Below are positions 8,170-15,668 of a stretch of DNA of 64,000 nucleotides, one piece after another. Within the stretch, counting starts at the first letter, position 1. Each line of letters starts with the position of its first letter. The DNA lies in assembly GCF_014635825.1 (NCBI RefSeq), contig NZ_BMDO01000001.1:620001-684000 (forward strand), given 5' to 3'. A program made the position numbers and the translations under genes. The notes under the pieces are model-generated. The model was given only the letters and a program-made list of their open reading frames with translations, did not search any database and was not told the DNA's origin. Source of the stretch: Mucilaginibacter galii (GTDB lineage: Bacteria; Bacteroidota; Bacteroidia; Sphingobacteriales; Sphingobacteriaceae).

Positions 8170-8943
8170 TTATTTTTCTTTCTTGATTTTGATAATGCCC
8201 AGGTTTATACCCGTTACGTTCGACTCATCGTCGTCGCTTTCGGTAAACTCTATCAGCTTATCCTCGCGTTTATCTACTTTAGATACCACTACGTTAATAA
8301 GGTCGCCCAGGGAATGGATGCCGTGTTTCTTCTTCTTTTCTATTTGGCTGGCGGTCACGGTAACCGGCGCCGTTGCATTTATCGATTTTAAAACCGGTAT
8401 GTCGTTATTAAGCGTACTGCTTGCCAATTGTATTTCGGGCAAAACCGGGTGAGCAACGGCTTGAACTGGAACCGCAGCTAAAACCTGTTGGGGTTGAACA
8501 TCGGTGCTTGTTGGGGTTACCACTGGAGCAGCATTCAAGGGTTCACTAACTTTATGCACCACTGCAGGCTGTACCTTAACTTTTGCTATATGGTTGGTGG
8601 CTGACTTGCCAGCTGTAATAAGCTGTGAAGTGGCCTCTACCATTTCAGGCCCTTCAACCTGCGCTGTTGCCGGTTCTGCTACCGGTTTGTTACTCACCGT
8701 AGTTTTTGTACGTACCACTTGGTTTTGCACCTGTTTAACAGGCTTGTCTAACAAAAACCAGGTGCCAGCCGCTAATAATATCAAAGTTGTTGCTGCCATG
8801 CTCAACATGGGCAATATGCTTTTCTTTTTCGGAGTGCCTAACCCGGCCGCTATATTATCCCACACGTGCGCAGAAGGCTGTACCTCTAAACCACCCAACT
8901 TTGAGCGGAAAAGATCGTCAAATTCATTATCCTGCATATTCAT
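8170..8943 (-). CDS. Single-pass membrane protein, candidate anti-sigma partner
   Basis: About 257 residues. The short cytoplasmic N-terminus MQDNEFDDLFRSKLGGLEVQPSAHVWDNI resembles the start of many Bacteroidota proteins encoded beside ECF sigma factors. One transmembrane segment follows (SILPMLSMAATTLILLAAGTWFLL, about residues 46-69 from the first ATG), then a long Val/Thr/Pro/Ala-rich, low-complexity periplasmic part ending in a charged tail. The frame can be extended to a TTG at 8970, but the ATG pair at 8943/8937 fits better. Either start overlaps the end of the sigma gene by 11-17 bp, across a run of 11 A residues. The anti-sigma role is inferred from position and topology only. Confidence 0.75.
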   Translation of the reverse strand: MNMQDNEFDDLFRSKLGGLEVQPSAHVWDNIAAGLGTPKKKSILPMLSMAATTLILLAAGTWFLLDKPVKQVQNQVVRTKTTVSNKPVAEPATAQVEGPEMVEATSQLITAGKSATNHIAKVKVQPAVVHKVSEPLNAAPVVTPTSTDVQPQQVLAAVPVQAVAHPVLPEIQLASSTLNNDIPVLKSINATAPVTVTASQIEKKKKHGIHSLGDLINVVVSKVDKREDKLIEFTESDDDESNVTGINLGIIKIKKEK

Positions 8944-9499
8944 AATTTTTTTTTTTGTCCAAACTTTCAATTCTCTGCTTTAACATGGTGCGTGCCCTTG
9001 ATAACTGCGATTTTGAAGCACCCTCGGTAATGCCCGCCATCTCGGCTATTTCGCGGTGTGAGTAGCCTTCTACCGCATACAGGTTAAACACCATGCGGTA
9101 TCCTGCGGGTAACTCCTGTATCATGCGCAGTAGGTCTTTAGCCTCCAGGCTTGATGACGCCGCTGCATTAACCGATTGCTCGTAACCGCTTTCCTCAATA
9201 TCAACCTTTACCATTTTGTGATGTTTGCGGTAATATTCAATGGAGCTATGTACCATAATGCGGCGCATCCATCCTTCAAAGCTTCCATCGCCCCGGTAAT
9301 CGCTTATCTTGTTAAAAACTCTTATAAATCCGTTTTGCAGCATATCCTCCGCCTCCATTTTATCGGTGGCATAACGCAGGCACACGGCCAGCATTTTCGA
9401 AGCAAATTGTTTGTAAAGCATTTCGCAGGCCTTGCGGTCGGCGGCTTTACATTTTTCAATCAGGTCTTCGGTCGAATATTTATGCTTTAAAAACATCAT
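8927..9499 (-). CDS. ECF-type RNA polymerase sigma factor
   Basis: Sigma-70 family ECF factor of 190 residues. Region 2 is seen in LAVCLRYATDKMEAEDMLQNGFIRVFNKI and the promoter-melting motif GSFEGWMRRIMVHSSIEYYRK (about residues 77-97). Region 4 carries the helix-turn-helix YSHREIAEMAGITEGASKSQLSRARTML (about 150-177). The 3' end crosses a run of 11 A residues (coding Lys-Lys-Lys-Asn) and overlaps the start of the downstream membrane protein gene. The promoter specificity of this factor cannot be read here. A three-gene operon sigma / membrane protein / outer-membrane protein is likely. Confidence 0.92.
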   Translation of the reverse strand: MMFLKHKYSTEDLIEKCKAADRKACEMLYKQFASKMLAVCLRYATDKMEAEDMLQNGFIRVFNKISDYRGDGSFEGWMRRIMVHSSIEYYRKHHKMVKVDIEESGYEQSVNAAASSSLEAKDLLRMIQELPAGYRMVFNLYAVEGYSHREIAEMAGITEGASKSQLSRARTMLKQRIESLDKKKNYEYAG

Positions 9500-9556
9500 T
9501 TGATAGGTAGATGAAGCTTTGGGCAGAATGGTTGCACGGGTTTTGAAAAAAAAATT

Positions 9557-9672
9557 AAGCCCCTCCCAAACCCTACCCGGGAGGGAGGGCTTTAAAAATC
9601 TTAAGTCTCCCCTCCCGGGGGAGATTTAGAGGGGGCTCCTCCCTCCCCGGGGAGGGTTGGGAGGGGCTAAAA
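9557..9672. repeat. CCTCCC boundary elements, three units
   Basis: Units at 9557-9593, 9606-9636 and 9637-9672 with cores such as CCCGGGAGGGAGGG and CTCCCCGGGGAGGG. The last unit contains GGGGAGGGTTGGGAGGGG and its end overlaps the stop codon of the minus-strand gene 9667-10077. The TAG of that gene is formed by its last T plus the AG of the element end AGCCCCTCCC. Confidence 0.8.
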
Positions 9673-10077
9673 CTCATCCCCCTCGCGCACCCAAGGTTCT
9701 TCGCCGGTGAGCAGCATTATGTCCTTCTCTATCTTGAAATTCCAGTCAATAGTGTCATTAGCCGCATTCCGTACATCCGAGCAGGTGTAATGGTATCTTA
9801 TTTTAAATACGGTGCGAAAGCGTCCTGTAGACTCGTTCGCGTTGAACACAGCGTTAACAATAGTAAAAGCATCTATTTCGGGCGAACCACCATCATTACG
9901 GTGATACTCCCTGAGTGCTAAACACATTTGAGTATGATGCTGCTGATCCTTAAAAATTTCATTGATGAAGTCGTCAATACTGATGGTACTTAACTTTAAA
10001 CTTTCTAATTGTGATGGATTGATGGGTAATTCTAACTTTTCGGCCATTTGTAACAATAATGTTTTAAAGATATTCAT
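9667..10077 (-). CDS. Hypothetical protein (136 aa)
   Basis: Unrecognised soluble protein of 136 residues. The N-terminal 40 residues are helical (MNIFKTLLLQMAEKLELPI, then an Ile/Asp-rich segment). The remainder has mixed alpha/beta character (FRTVFKIRYHYTCSDVRN, DTIDWNFKIEKDIMLLTG). There is no signal peptide. It starts 37 bp from the divergent amidohydrolase gene. The C-terminal GDEF at the very end is not a diguanylate cyclase motif in this context. The stop codon is shared with a CCTCCC element. The continuous frame, normal base composition and clear start make a real gene likely. Confidence 0.65.
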   Translation of the reverse strand: MNIFKTLLLQMAEKLELPINPSQLESLKLSTISIDDFINEIFKDQQHHTQMCLALREYHRNDGGSPEIDAFTIVNAVFNANESTGRFRTVFKIRYHYTCSDVRNAANDTIDWNFKIEKDIMLLTGEEPWVREGDEF

Positions 10078-10114
10078 AAAGCGCGGTTAAGGGTATTTTT
10101 TATCTTTATACGTT

Positions 10115-11383
10115 ATGAAAAAAATGCTGTCTGCTCTTGTACTGTTATTGTTGACCCATTTACGCCTTTTTGCACAAACGCCGGATACTTATACGCTTTT
10201 TAAACCCGACCGCGTTTTTGACGGCCACGATATGCACACGGGCTGGTGGGTACTGGTGAAAGGCAATCATATTGAAGCCGCTAAACCAGCCGGCGAAATA
10301 CAGGTGCCTGCAGGCACAAAAGCAATTGACCTTAAAGGCATGACCTTGATGCCCGGCATGATAGAAGGTCACTCACACCTGTTTTTACATCCCTATAATG
10401 AAACCACCTGGAATGACCAGGTACTTACCGAGAGTCGTGCCGAACGTACCTCCCGCGCAGTAATACATGCCCGCGAAACCTTGATGGCAGGTTTTACCAG
10501 CACCCGCGAGTTAGGCACCGAGGGCGCAGGCTATGACGATGTAGGCTTGAAAGCTGCTATTAATAAGGGAGTGATTGTTGGTCCGCGGATTATGACCGCC
10601 ACCCGCGCCATTGTAGCCACCGGCAGTTACGGACCCAAAAGCCCCGTAGCTGAGATGGTTTTACCGCAAGGCGCCGAAGAAGCAGATGGTGTAGACGGGT
10701 TAACACGTGCTATCCGCTCGCAAATAGGTCATGGCGCCGATGTAATTAAGCTTTATGCCGATTACCGCTGGGGCGCTAACGACCAGGCCGCACCCACTTT
10801 TACCGAAGAAGAATTGAAGCTGGCCGTTAAAGTAGCCGGGAGCAGCGGCCGCACGGTTGCCGTACATTCGAGCACTGCCGAAGGTATGCGCAGGGCCACG
10901 CTGGCTGGTGTAACCACTATTGAGCATGGCGACAGCGGCACACCCGAAATATTTAAACTCATGAAAGAGCATAACGTAGCACTGTGCCCTACCCTTGCCG
11001 CAGGCGAAGCCACCAGTACGTACAAAGGCTGGAAAAAAGGCGTTGACTTGGAGCCAGACCGTATTAAGCAAAAGCATATAAGTTTTACCAACGCCTTAAA
11101 AGCCGGCGTTACCATTTGCATGGGAGGCGATGTAGGCGTATTTACCCACGGCGACAATGCCCGCGAAATGCTGCTGATGGTAGAATACGGCATGAAACCC
11201 TTAGACGTGCTAAGATCAGCCACCTCGGTAAATGCACAGGTGTTTGGCTTGAATAATTTAGGGAATGTAAAAGATGGTTATTTAGCCGATTTAGTGGCGG
11301 TGCAGGGAAACCCCATGGAAGATATAAAAGCGGTGAAAGCAGTGAAGATGGTGATGAAAGACGGGGTGGTGGTGAAAGAATAG
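10115..11383 (+). CDS. Secreted amidohydrolase family protein (imidazolonepropionase-like)
   Basis: Metal-dependent hydrolase of 422 residues with a Sec signal (MKKMLSALVLLLLTHLRLFAQ). The metal-binding HxH is H86/H88 in MIEGHSHLFLH. Later ligands are visible as the GADVIKLYADY lysine (candidate carbamylated or bridging residue), VAVHSS, TIEHGD, and the aspartate of CMGGDVGVFTHG. The C-terminal beta-strand motif DGYLADLVAVQGNPMEDI is typical of Xaa-Pro-dipeptidase/prolidase-like amidohydrolases. The periplasmic location suggests peptide or lactam turnover, but the substrate is not deducible. The minus-strand hypothetical gene is divergent, so the 37-bp gap holds both starts. Confidence 0.9.
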   Translation: MKKMLSALVLLLLTHLRLFAQTPDTYTLFKPDRVFDGHDMHTGWWVLVKGNHIEAAKPAGEIQVPAGTKAIDLKGMTLMPGMIEGHSHLFLHPYNETTWNDQVLTESRAERTSRAVIHARETLMAGFTSTRELGTEGAGYDDVGLKAAINKGVIVGPRIMTATRAIVATGSYGPKSPVAEMVLPQGAEEADGVDGLTRAIRSQIGHGADVIKLYADYRWGANDQAAPTFTEEELKLAVKVAGSSGRTVAVHSSTAEGMRRATLAGVTTIEHGDSGTPEIFKLMKEHNVALCPTLAAGEATSTYKGWKKGVDLEPDRIKQKHISFTNALKAGVTICMGGDVGVFTHGDNAREMLLMVEYGMKPLDVLRSATSVNAQVFGLNNLGNVKDGYLADLVAVQGNPMEDIKAVKAVKMVMKDGVVVKE

Positions 11384-11390
11384 CTGTTTA

Positions 11391-12248
11391 CTATTTGAAA
11401 TAGTGATACCAATTCCCTTTATATTCTCTGTCGACCGTTTCCTGTGATGCAAAACCAATAAAAATACTGTTAAGTACTTCGGGCGGATAATGTAACTCAT
11501 CAAGCATAGATCTTAATTTCTGCATCAAGGCTAAATCAGCTTGCAATTCATCCCTTGTTTTATCAGTCATAACGCAGATGTGATAGGATAGGTGTTTAGG
11601 ATCTATATCATAAGCCCCAAACCAGCTAACCCACAACTCCTCCGCAGTATAGTGTTTAACTGCATGTTCTATCTTATCCTTTACTATTAAGATCGTCTTT
11701 TTCAAAGCACCTTGAGAAGCTTTAACTCTGTAATTCTTATAGATTTTTACAGCCGACATAATGATCATGGCAAAGGCAATTAAGCCGATCATGCCATATA
11801 TCCAATCGACCGCACTCTTCAACACTGCCAGGAAAACAATGGCAAACAAAAAGATAGTAGCTACCTCATTCCATAAACGGAGCTGAAACGAAGTCCATTT
11901 GAAAATACCTTTTCGCATATCATCCATAATGCCCTGGCATTTTAAATGATAGGCCACCAGGCCGACTACAAAACAAAGTTTGACCACCAGCCAGTTCTCG
12001 TGCATTAAGTAAGGCTGAAGAACAACCATGGTAATACCCGCTATCAGCGTCAATATCATGGCCGGCGTGGCTATAATTTGCCACAGGCGGCGCTCTATGC
12101 GTTCGTATTCGGCGGTAAGTATACGCTTATCAGGATCGGGTTTGTCCTGTGCTTCGGTATGGTAGATAAATAAACGCACGCCATAAAAAAGCCCTGCCAT
12201 CCAGCTGACTACAAAAATGATATGTATGGCTTTTATGTAAAAGTACAT
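11391..12248 (-). CDS. hemJ: HemJ-like protoporphyrinogen oxidase with extra C-terminal domain
   Basis: The first about 180 residues match the HemJ/UPF0093 membrane family, which oxidises protoporphyrinogen IX. They show four hydrophobic segments, conserved His9 in KAIHIIFVVSWMAGLFY, the LWQIIATPAMILTLIAG helix, KLCFVVGLVAYH, and RLWNEVATIFLFAIVFLAVLK. Canonical HemJ proteins are about 140-220 residues. This one continues for about 110 cytoplasmic residues (about 175-285, with HYTAEELWVSWFGAYDIDP and YKGNWYHYF) that I do not recognise. It is the last gene of a minus-strand heme cluster downstream of hemE, which supports the assignment. Its start codon follows TTAGGGGGT from a dispersed repeat. 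Confidence 0.78.
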   Translation of the reverse strand: MYFYIKAIHIIFVVSWMAGLFYGVRLFIYHTEAQDKPDPDKRILTAEYERIERRLWQIIATPAMILTLIAGITMVVLQPYLMHENWLVVKLCFVVGLVAYHLKCQGIMDDMRKGIFKWTSFQLRLWNEVATIFLFAIVFLAVLKSAVDWIYGMIGLIAFAMIIMSAVKIYKNYRVKASQGALKKTILIVKDKIEHAVKHYTAEELWVSWFGAYDIDPKHLSYHICVMTDKTRDELQADLALMQKLRSMLDELHYPPEVLNSIFIGFASQETVDREYKGNWYHYFK

Positions 12249-12358
12249 ACCCCCTAACCCCCTAAAGGGGGAACTTTTTGATTAAACATTTCACTAATAA
12301 TACTTTCATTATACGCCTTGCAATTACTAACTCCCCCTTCAGGGGGTAGGGGGGCTTA
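12249..12358. repeat. CCTCCC-related element doublet between hemE and hemJ
   Basis: Variant units CCCCCTAACCCCCTAAAGGG at 12249-12276 and AACTCCCCCTTCAGGGGGTA extending to GGGGGGCTTAA at 12329-12358, opposite in orientation. One end abuts the hemJ start and the other abuts the hemE stop. The 54-bp spacer between them shows nothing else. Confidence 0.75.
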
Positions 12359-13381
12359 ATATCTATACTCCTTAATCACCTCTATCGCATACTTCACATT
12401 ATCAAAAGGAATATCAGGCATAATGCCGTGACCCAGGTTGAAGATGAAGCCAGGCGTATCTTTCATACGTTCAAATAAACGGTGGATGCGTTCTTTAATC
12501 ACCGGTTTATCGGCATATAAAATATGCGGGTCCAGGTTACCTTGAACGGCTATGTTTTGCGGTAAACGTTGTTTCATATCCAGCAGGTCAACATTCCAGT
12601 CAATCGAAATTACATCCGGTTTGGCTTCAGCCATCAACGGTGCAAATACCGAACTGCCTTTACAGAAAGAGATCACCGGAATATCTTTACGATTCAGGTT
12701 GCTAATGATCTCGGCTATGTAACGATGTGAGAAATCTTTGTAATCATCCCACGCCAAAGCCTGTGCCCAGCTATCAAATATTTGCACGGCGTTAACACCG
12801 GCTTCAATTTGCAGGTTAAGATAAGCAGCCGTTACTTTTGCAATTTTAGCCAATAACTGGTGAGCCATTTCTGGCTCGTTGTGCAGCATAAGCTTTGTTA
12901 GCTTAAAATCGCGTGAAGAACCGCCCTCTACCAAATAACTCATTACTGTAAATGGCGCACCTGCAAAACCTATCAGCGGTATTTTACCGTTCAGGCGTTG
13001 CTGTATTACTTTTATAGCGTCGGCTACGTATTGTAACCGGTCTAAACAATCAATATTTAAATTATCAATATCGGCTTGTGTGCGTACCGGGTTGGCAAAC
13101 TTGGGGCCAACGCCCTGGGTAAAGCTTAAATCGCCGCCCATGGCTTCGCCGGTAACCAAAATATCTGAGAACAGGATAGCCGCATCAATATCCAGCAGAT
13201 CTACCGGTAACATGGTTACATCGGCAGCGATCTCTGGCGTTTTGCACATTTCCAAAAACGAGTACTTGTTTTTGATCTCCCAGTACTGGGGCATAAAACG
13301 GCCGGCCTGGCGCATCATCCATACGGGTGGACGCTCTGTTTTTTGTGAAAATGCGGCGTTTAAAAATAAGTTGTTTTCCAT
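12356..13381 (-). CDS. hemE: Uroporphyrinogen decarboxylase
   Basis: Decarboxylates the four acetate side chains of uroporphyrinogen III to give coproporphyrinogen III in the cytoplasm. The 341-residue product has the normal length. The signature RPPVWMMRQAGRFMPQYWEIK lies at about residues 17-37, with the active-site arginines in MRQAGR. Other conserved parts are the DIDAAILFSDILV segment carrying the catalytic aspartate (about 67-79), GFAGAPFTVMSYLVEGG (about 138-154), and the C-terminal NLGHGIMPDIPFDNV. It follows the TPR gene by 33 bp on the minus strand and precedes the HemJ-like gene. Secure. Confidence 0.97.
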   Translation of the reverse strand: MENNLFLNAAFSQKTERPPVWMMRQAGRFMPQYWEIKNKYSFLEMCKTPEIAADVTMLPVDLLDIDAAILFSDILVTGEAMGGDLSFTQGVGPKFANPVRTQADIDNLNIDCLDRLQYVADAIKVIQQRLNGKIPLIGFAGAPFTVMSYLVEGGSSRDFKLTKLMLHNEPEMAHQLLAKIAKVTAAYLNLQIEAGVNAVQIFDSWAQALAWDDYKDFSHRYIAEIISNLNRKDIPVISFCKGSSVFAPLMAEAKPDVISIDWNVDLLDMKQRLPQNIAVQGNLDPHILYADKPVIKERIHRLFERMKDTPGFIFNLGHGIMPDIPFDNVKYAIEVIKEYRY

Positions 13382-13414
13382 ATAAATAAGGGCGGCTTCG
13401 GCAGCCGGCCTGTG

Positions 13415-13942
13415 TTAATTTTTGTGTGATTCTAATTCCTGTTCCAGTTTGGTAATTACGGCGCGCATTTTAGCGTTTATCTGGTCACCTTTACTTTCGG
13501 CCATACTCAAATAAGTGCGCGCCCTGTCGTAATTACCCTGCCTTATGCTGATGTTCACGATATGCACCAAAGCGGCCACATAATCGTTCACGGTGCGCAG
13601 CGGGTATTGCGTGGCGCGTTCGTAGTGTTCATCGGCAGCGGCATAATCTTGCTTGTGCAAGCTAACCCCACCCATCATGAACTCATAAAAACCACGGCGC
13701 TTATTACTTAACCACTCGGGCCGTTTAATTTGCAGCAGCAATTCTTCGGCCTTTTGGTAATTCTTAACGTGAAACTGCTTGGCCGCCAGTATAATAGTAC
13801 CCTCTTTAAAATAGCCCCAAATGAGCATGCCTACAAAAAGCAATGCTACGGCAGCCAGTTCGTAAGTATGCTGGTAAATAAAAAATCCTGCCAGCAAAGT
13901 AAAGGCCACTGCAACCAGTAAACGGGCTGTATTGGTAAACAT
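13415..13942 (-). CDS. Membrane-anchored TPR-like protein
   Basis: 175 residues with two adjacent transmembrane helices at the N-terminus (ARLLVAVAFTLLAGFFIYQ and ELAAVALLFVGMLIWGYF). A helical-repeat domain of TPR type follows (about residues 55-165: AAKQFHVKNYQKAEELLLQ, GVSLHKQDYAAADEHYERATQ, HIVNISIRQGNYDRARTYLSMAE). It starts 3 bp after the response regulator stop, so it is almost certainly co-transcribed and probably coupled with the two-component genes. A role as scaffold or signalling partner for the kinase is inference. It also resembles small TPR membrane proteins of unknown function. Confidence 0.8.
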   Translation of the reverse strand: MFTNTARLLVAVAFTLLAGFFIYQHTYELAAVALLFVGMLIWGYFKEGTIILAAKQFHVKNYQKAEELLLQIKRPEWLSNKRRGFYEFMMGGVSLHKQDYAAADEHYERATQYPLRTVNDYVAALVHIVNISIRQGNYDRARTYLSMAESKGDQINAKMRAVITKLEQELESHKN

Positions 13943-13945
13943 TAA

Positions 13946-14653
13946 TTAGTGCTGCGTATCGGTAAACTTGTAACCTACCCCACGGATAGAGTGAAAATAA
14001 ACCGGGTTTTTAGGATCGGGTTCAAAATACTTACGGAACGTTAAAATAAAGTTATCGATAGTACGGGTTGATGGGTAAACATCATAATTCCATACCGTTT
14101 CCAAGATCTGCTCGCGCGATACGGCCTCGTTACGACGCTCGATCAGCAGCTTCAACAGCATGGTTTCTTTCTTGGTTAACGGCGTAACCGAGCCATCCTC
14201 GTTAATCAATTCAAATGAGTTGAAGTGGATAGTTTTCTCACCAATTTTATAGCTGTTAAACTCTTTCAGGTCTTCACCTTTTAAGCCCCGCTTAACCAGG
14301 TTATTTACACGAAGAATTAACTCTTCGAGGTTGAAAGGTTTGGTCAGATAATCATCAGCACCTTTTTTGAGGCCCTGAATTTTATCTTCATTGGTATTTT
14401 TAGCTGTAAGGAACATGATGGGCACCTCCGAATTTTCTAAACGGATAGTTTCGGCTACTACAAAGCCATCAACTTCGGGCATCATTACATCCAGTATAAC
14501 GAGGTTAAAGCGTTCTTCTTTAAACTTTTGAAGGGCTTTTTTACCGTTATTGGCCGTAGTCACCTTATAGCCTTCCAGCTCCAGGTTTAACTTGATAGCC
14601 TCTAAAAGATGCTCTTCATCCTCGGCTAATAAAATTCTTTTTTTTGCTTGCAT
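13946..14653 (-). CDS. OmpR-family response regulator
   Basis: DNA-binding response regulator of 235 residues. The receiver domain has the acidic pocket EDEE (11-14), phospho-acceptor Asp55 in VILDVMMPE, and the conserved Thr/Lys pair in FLTAKN. The winged-helix output domain occupies about residues 130-235 and ends with YFHSIRGVGYKF. It lies 21 bp downstream of the histidine kinase and 3 bp upstream of the TPR gene, all within the heme cluster. The targets are unknown. Autoregulation of the surrounding heme genes is plausible but not shown by any visible direct-repeat operator. Confidence 0.95.
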   Translation of the reverse strand: MQAKKRILLAEDEEHLLEAIKLNLELEGYKVTTANNGKKALQKFKEERFNLVILDVMMPEVDGFVVAETIRLENSEVPIMFLTAKNTNEDKIQGLKKGADDYLTKPFNLEELILRVNNLVKRGLKGEDLKEFNSYKIGEKTIHFNSFELINEDGSVTPLTKKETMLLKLLIERRNEAVSREQILETVWNYDVYPSTRTIDNFILTFRKYFEPDPKNPVYFHSIRGVGYKFTDTQH

Positions 14654-14674
14654 ATAGGTTGTGTTGAAACAGGT

Positions 14675-15544
14675 TTAACCCAAAATAACTTCGAAAACAC
14701 TGCCAGACGGACGGTTATCGCGTACATTAATAATGGCCTCGTGTTTATCCAGTACTTGTTTTACTATGTATAAACCTAAACCCGTGCCTTTTGTGTTACG
14801 GGTTTCTTCGCTTCCTACACGGTAAAACCGGTCAAAAATACGGCTTTTTTCTGCATCTGCTATACCAATGCCCTGATCGGCTACTTCAAGATGTACCTTG
14901 CCTGCCCTGGTGTAAAGCTTCACATCAACAGTTTCGCACGGACCAGAGTATTTAATGGCGTTTTCGACCAGGTTGGTGACCACTGCGGTAAGCGCAAATT
15001 TATCGCCGGTTACTTCTATTTTTGATTCAATTTCGGCGTTGATGAGTTGCTGCGTGAGGTCGCATTTATTGATCTGCAGGCGGTTTACTATGTTGTCCAC
15101 CAACATCGACAGGTCGAACTGTTGCTTAGGGAAAGTATACGACTGGTTCTCGATCTTGGCAGCCAGCAGCATATTTTCTACCATATCGTTCAGGCGATCC
15201 ACGTCTAAAAGGCATTTGCCCACAAAGTCAGTCACCTGTTCTTTGCTGAGGTTGCGCTTTTGAATGGTTTCCAAATATAGTTTGATAGAGGCCAGCGGCG
15301 ATTTCAGCTCATGCGTAACCGAAAGCAAAAAGTTTTTTTTCTGCTCTACCAGTTTACGCTCCTTGTTCAGCGATTTATGGAATAGCATAGCGCCACCCAG
15401 TATAATGGCCAAAAACATAAAGCCCTCGCCCAAGATCATGCCTGTACGCAACGGCTGAAGTGAAATGAGCATATACCCCCACCAAACCAACTCCATTAAG
15501 GCGTAAGTAATGAGCGCGTAGAATATTACAAATGGTCTTTTCAT
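14675..15544 (-). CDS. Sensor histidine kinase without a dedicated sensor domain
   Basis: Class I kinase of 289 residues. Two transmembrane helices (about 7-28 and 38-56) are separated by only about 10 residues, so no periplasmic sensor is present. The H box is SVTHELKSPLASIKLYLET with His78. The N box is TNLVENAIKYSG, G1 is ADQGIGIAD, and G2 is TKGTGLGLYIVKQV. The mRNA leader ends with GGGGAGGGTTGGGAGGGG followed by TTTATG, so a repeat supplies the RBS and could fold into a G-quadruplex over it. The gene sits between hemL and the response regulator. A signal from the membrane or a partner such as the TPR protein is inferred. Confidence 0.95.
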   Translation of the reverse strand: MKRPFVIFYALITYALMELVWWGYMLISLQPLRTGMILGEGFMFLAIILGGAMLFHKSLNKERKLVEQKKNFLLSVTHELKSPLASIKLYLETIQKRNLSKEQVTDFVGKCLLDVDRLNDMVENMLLAAKIENQSYTFPKQQFDLSMLVDNIVNRLQINKCDLTQQLINAEIESKIEVTGDKFALTAVVTNLVENAIKYSGPCETVDVKLYTRAGKVHLEVADQGIGIADAEKSRIFDRFYRVGSEETRNTKGTGLGLYIVKQVLDKHEAIINVRDNRPSGSVFEVILG

Positions 15545-15545
15545 A

Positions 15546-15668
15546 AACCCCTCCCAACCCTCCCCAAAGGGGAGGACTTTTGGTTAATCAATTTATAGAT
15601 AAATATTATTCCCTGAAATCAGCTTGCTCATTTAAAGCCCTCCCTCCCGGGGAGGGTTGGGAGGGGCT
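15546..15668. repeat. CCTCCC element doublet between kinase gene and hemL
   Basis: Unit 15546-15580 ends 3 bp from the kinase ATG and carries the G-rich run at 15548-15565 on the minus strand. Unit 15634-15668 is in opposite orientation and lies inside the 3' end of the hemL frame, encoding residues of its C-terminal tail. The spacer of about 53 bp includes the present hemL stop. Confidence 0.85.

Noticed and set aside
9176..9490. Open frame opposite the sigma factor gene
   Set aside because: Mirror of the sigma coding sequence. The translated product has no recognisable domain, and no RBS is visible.
10060..10077. GGDEF-like ending of the 136-residue hypothetical protein
   Set aside because: The GDEF tetrad is the final four residues with no cyclase domain before it, so it is coincidence.
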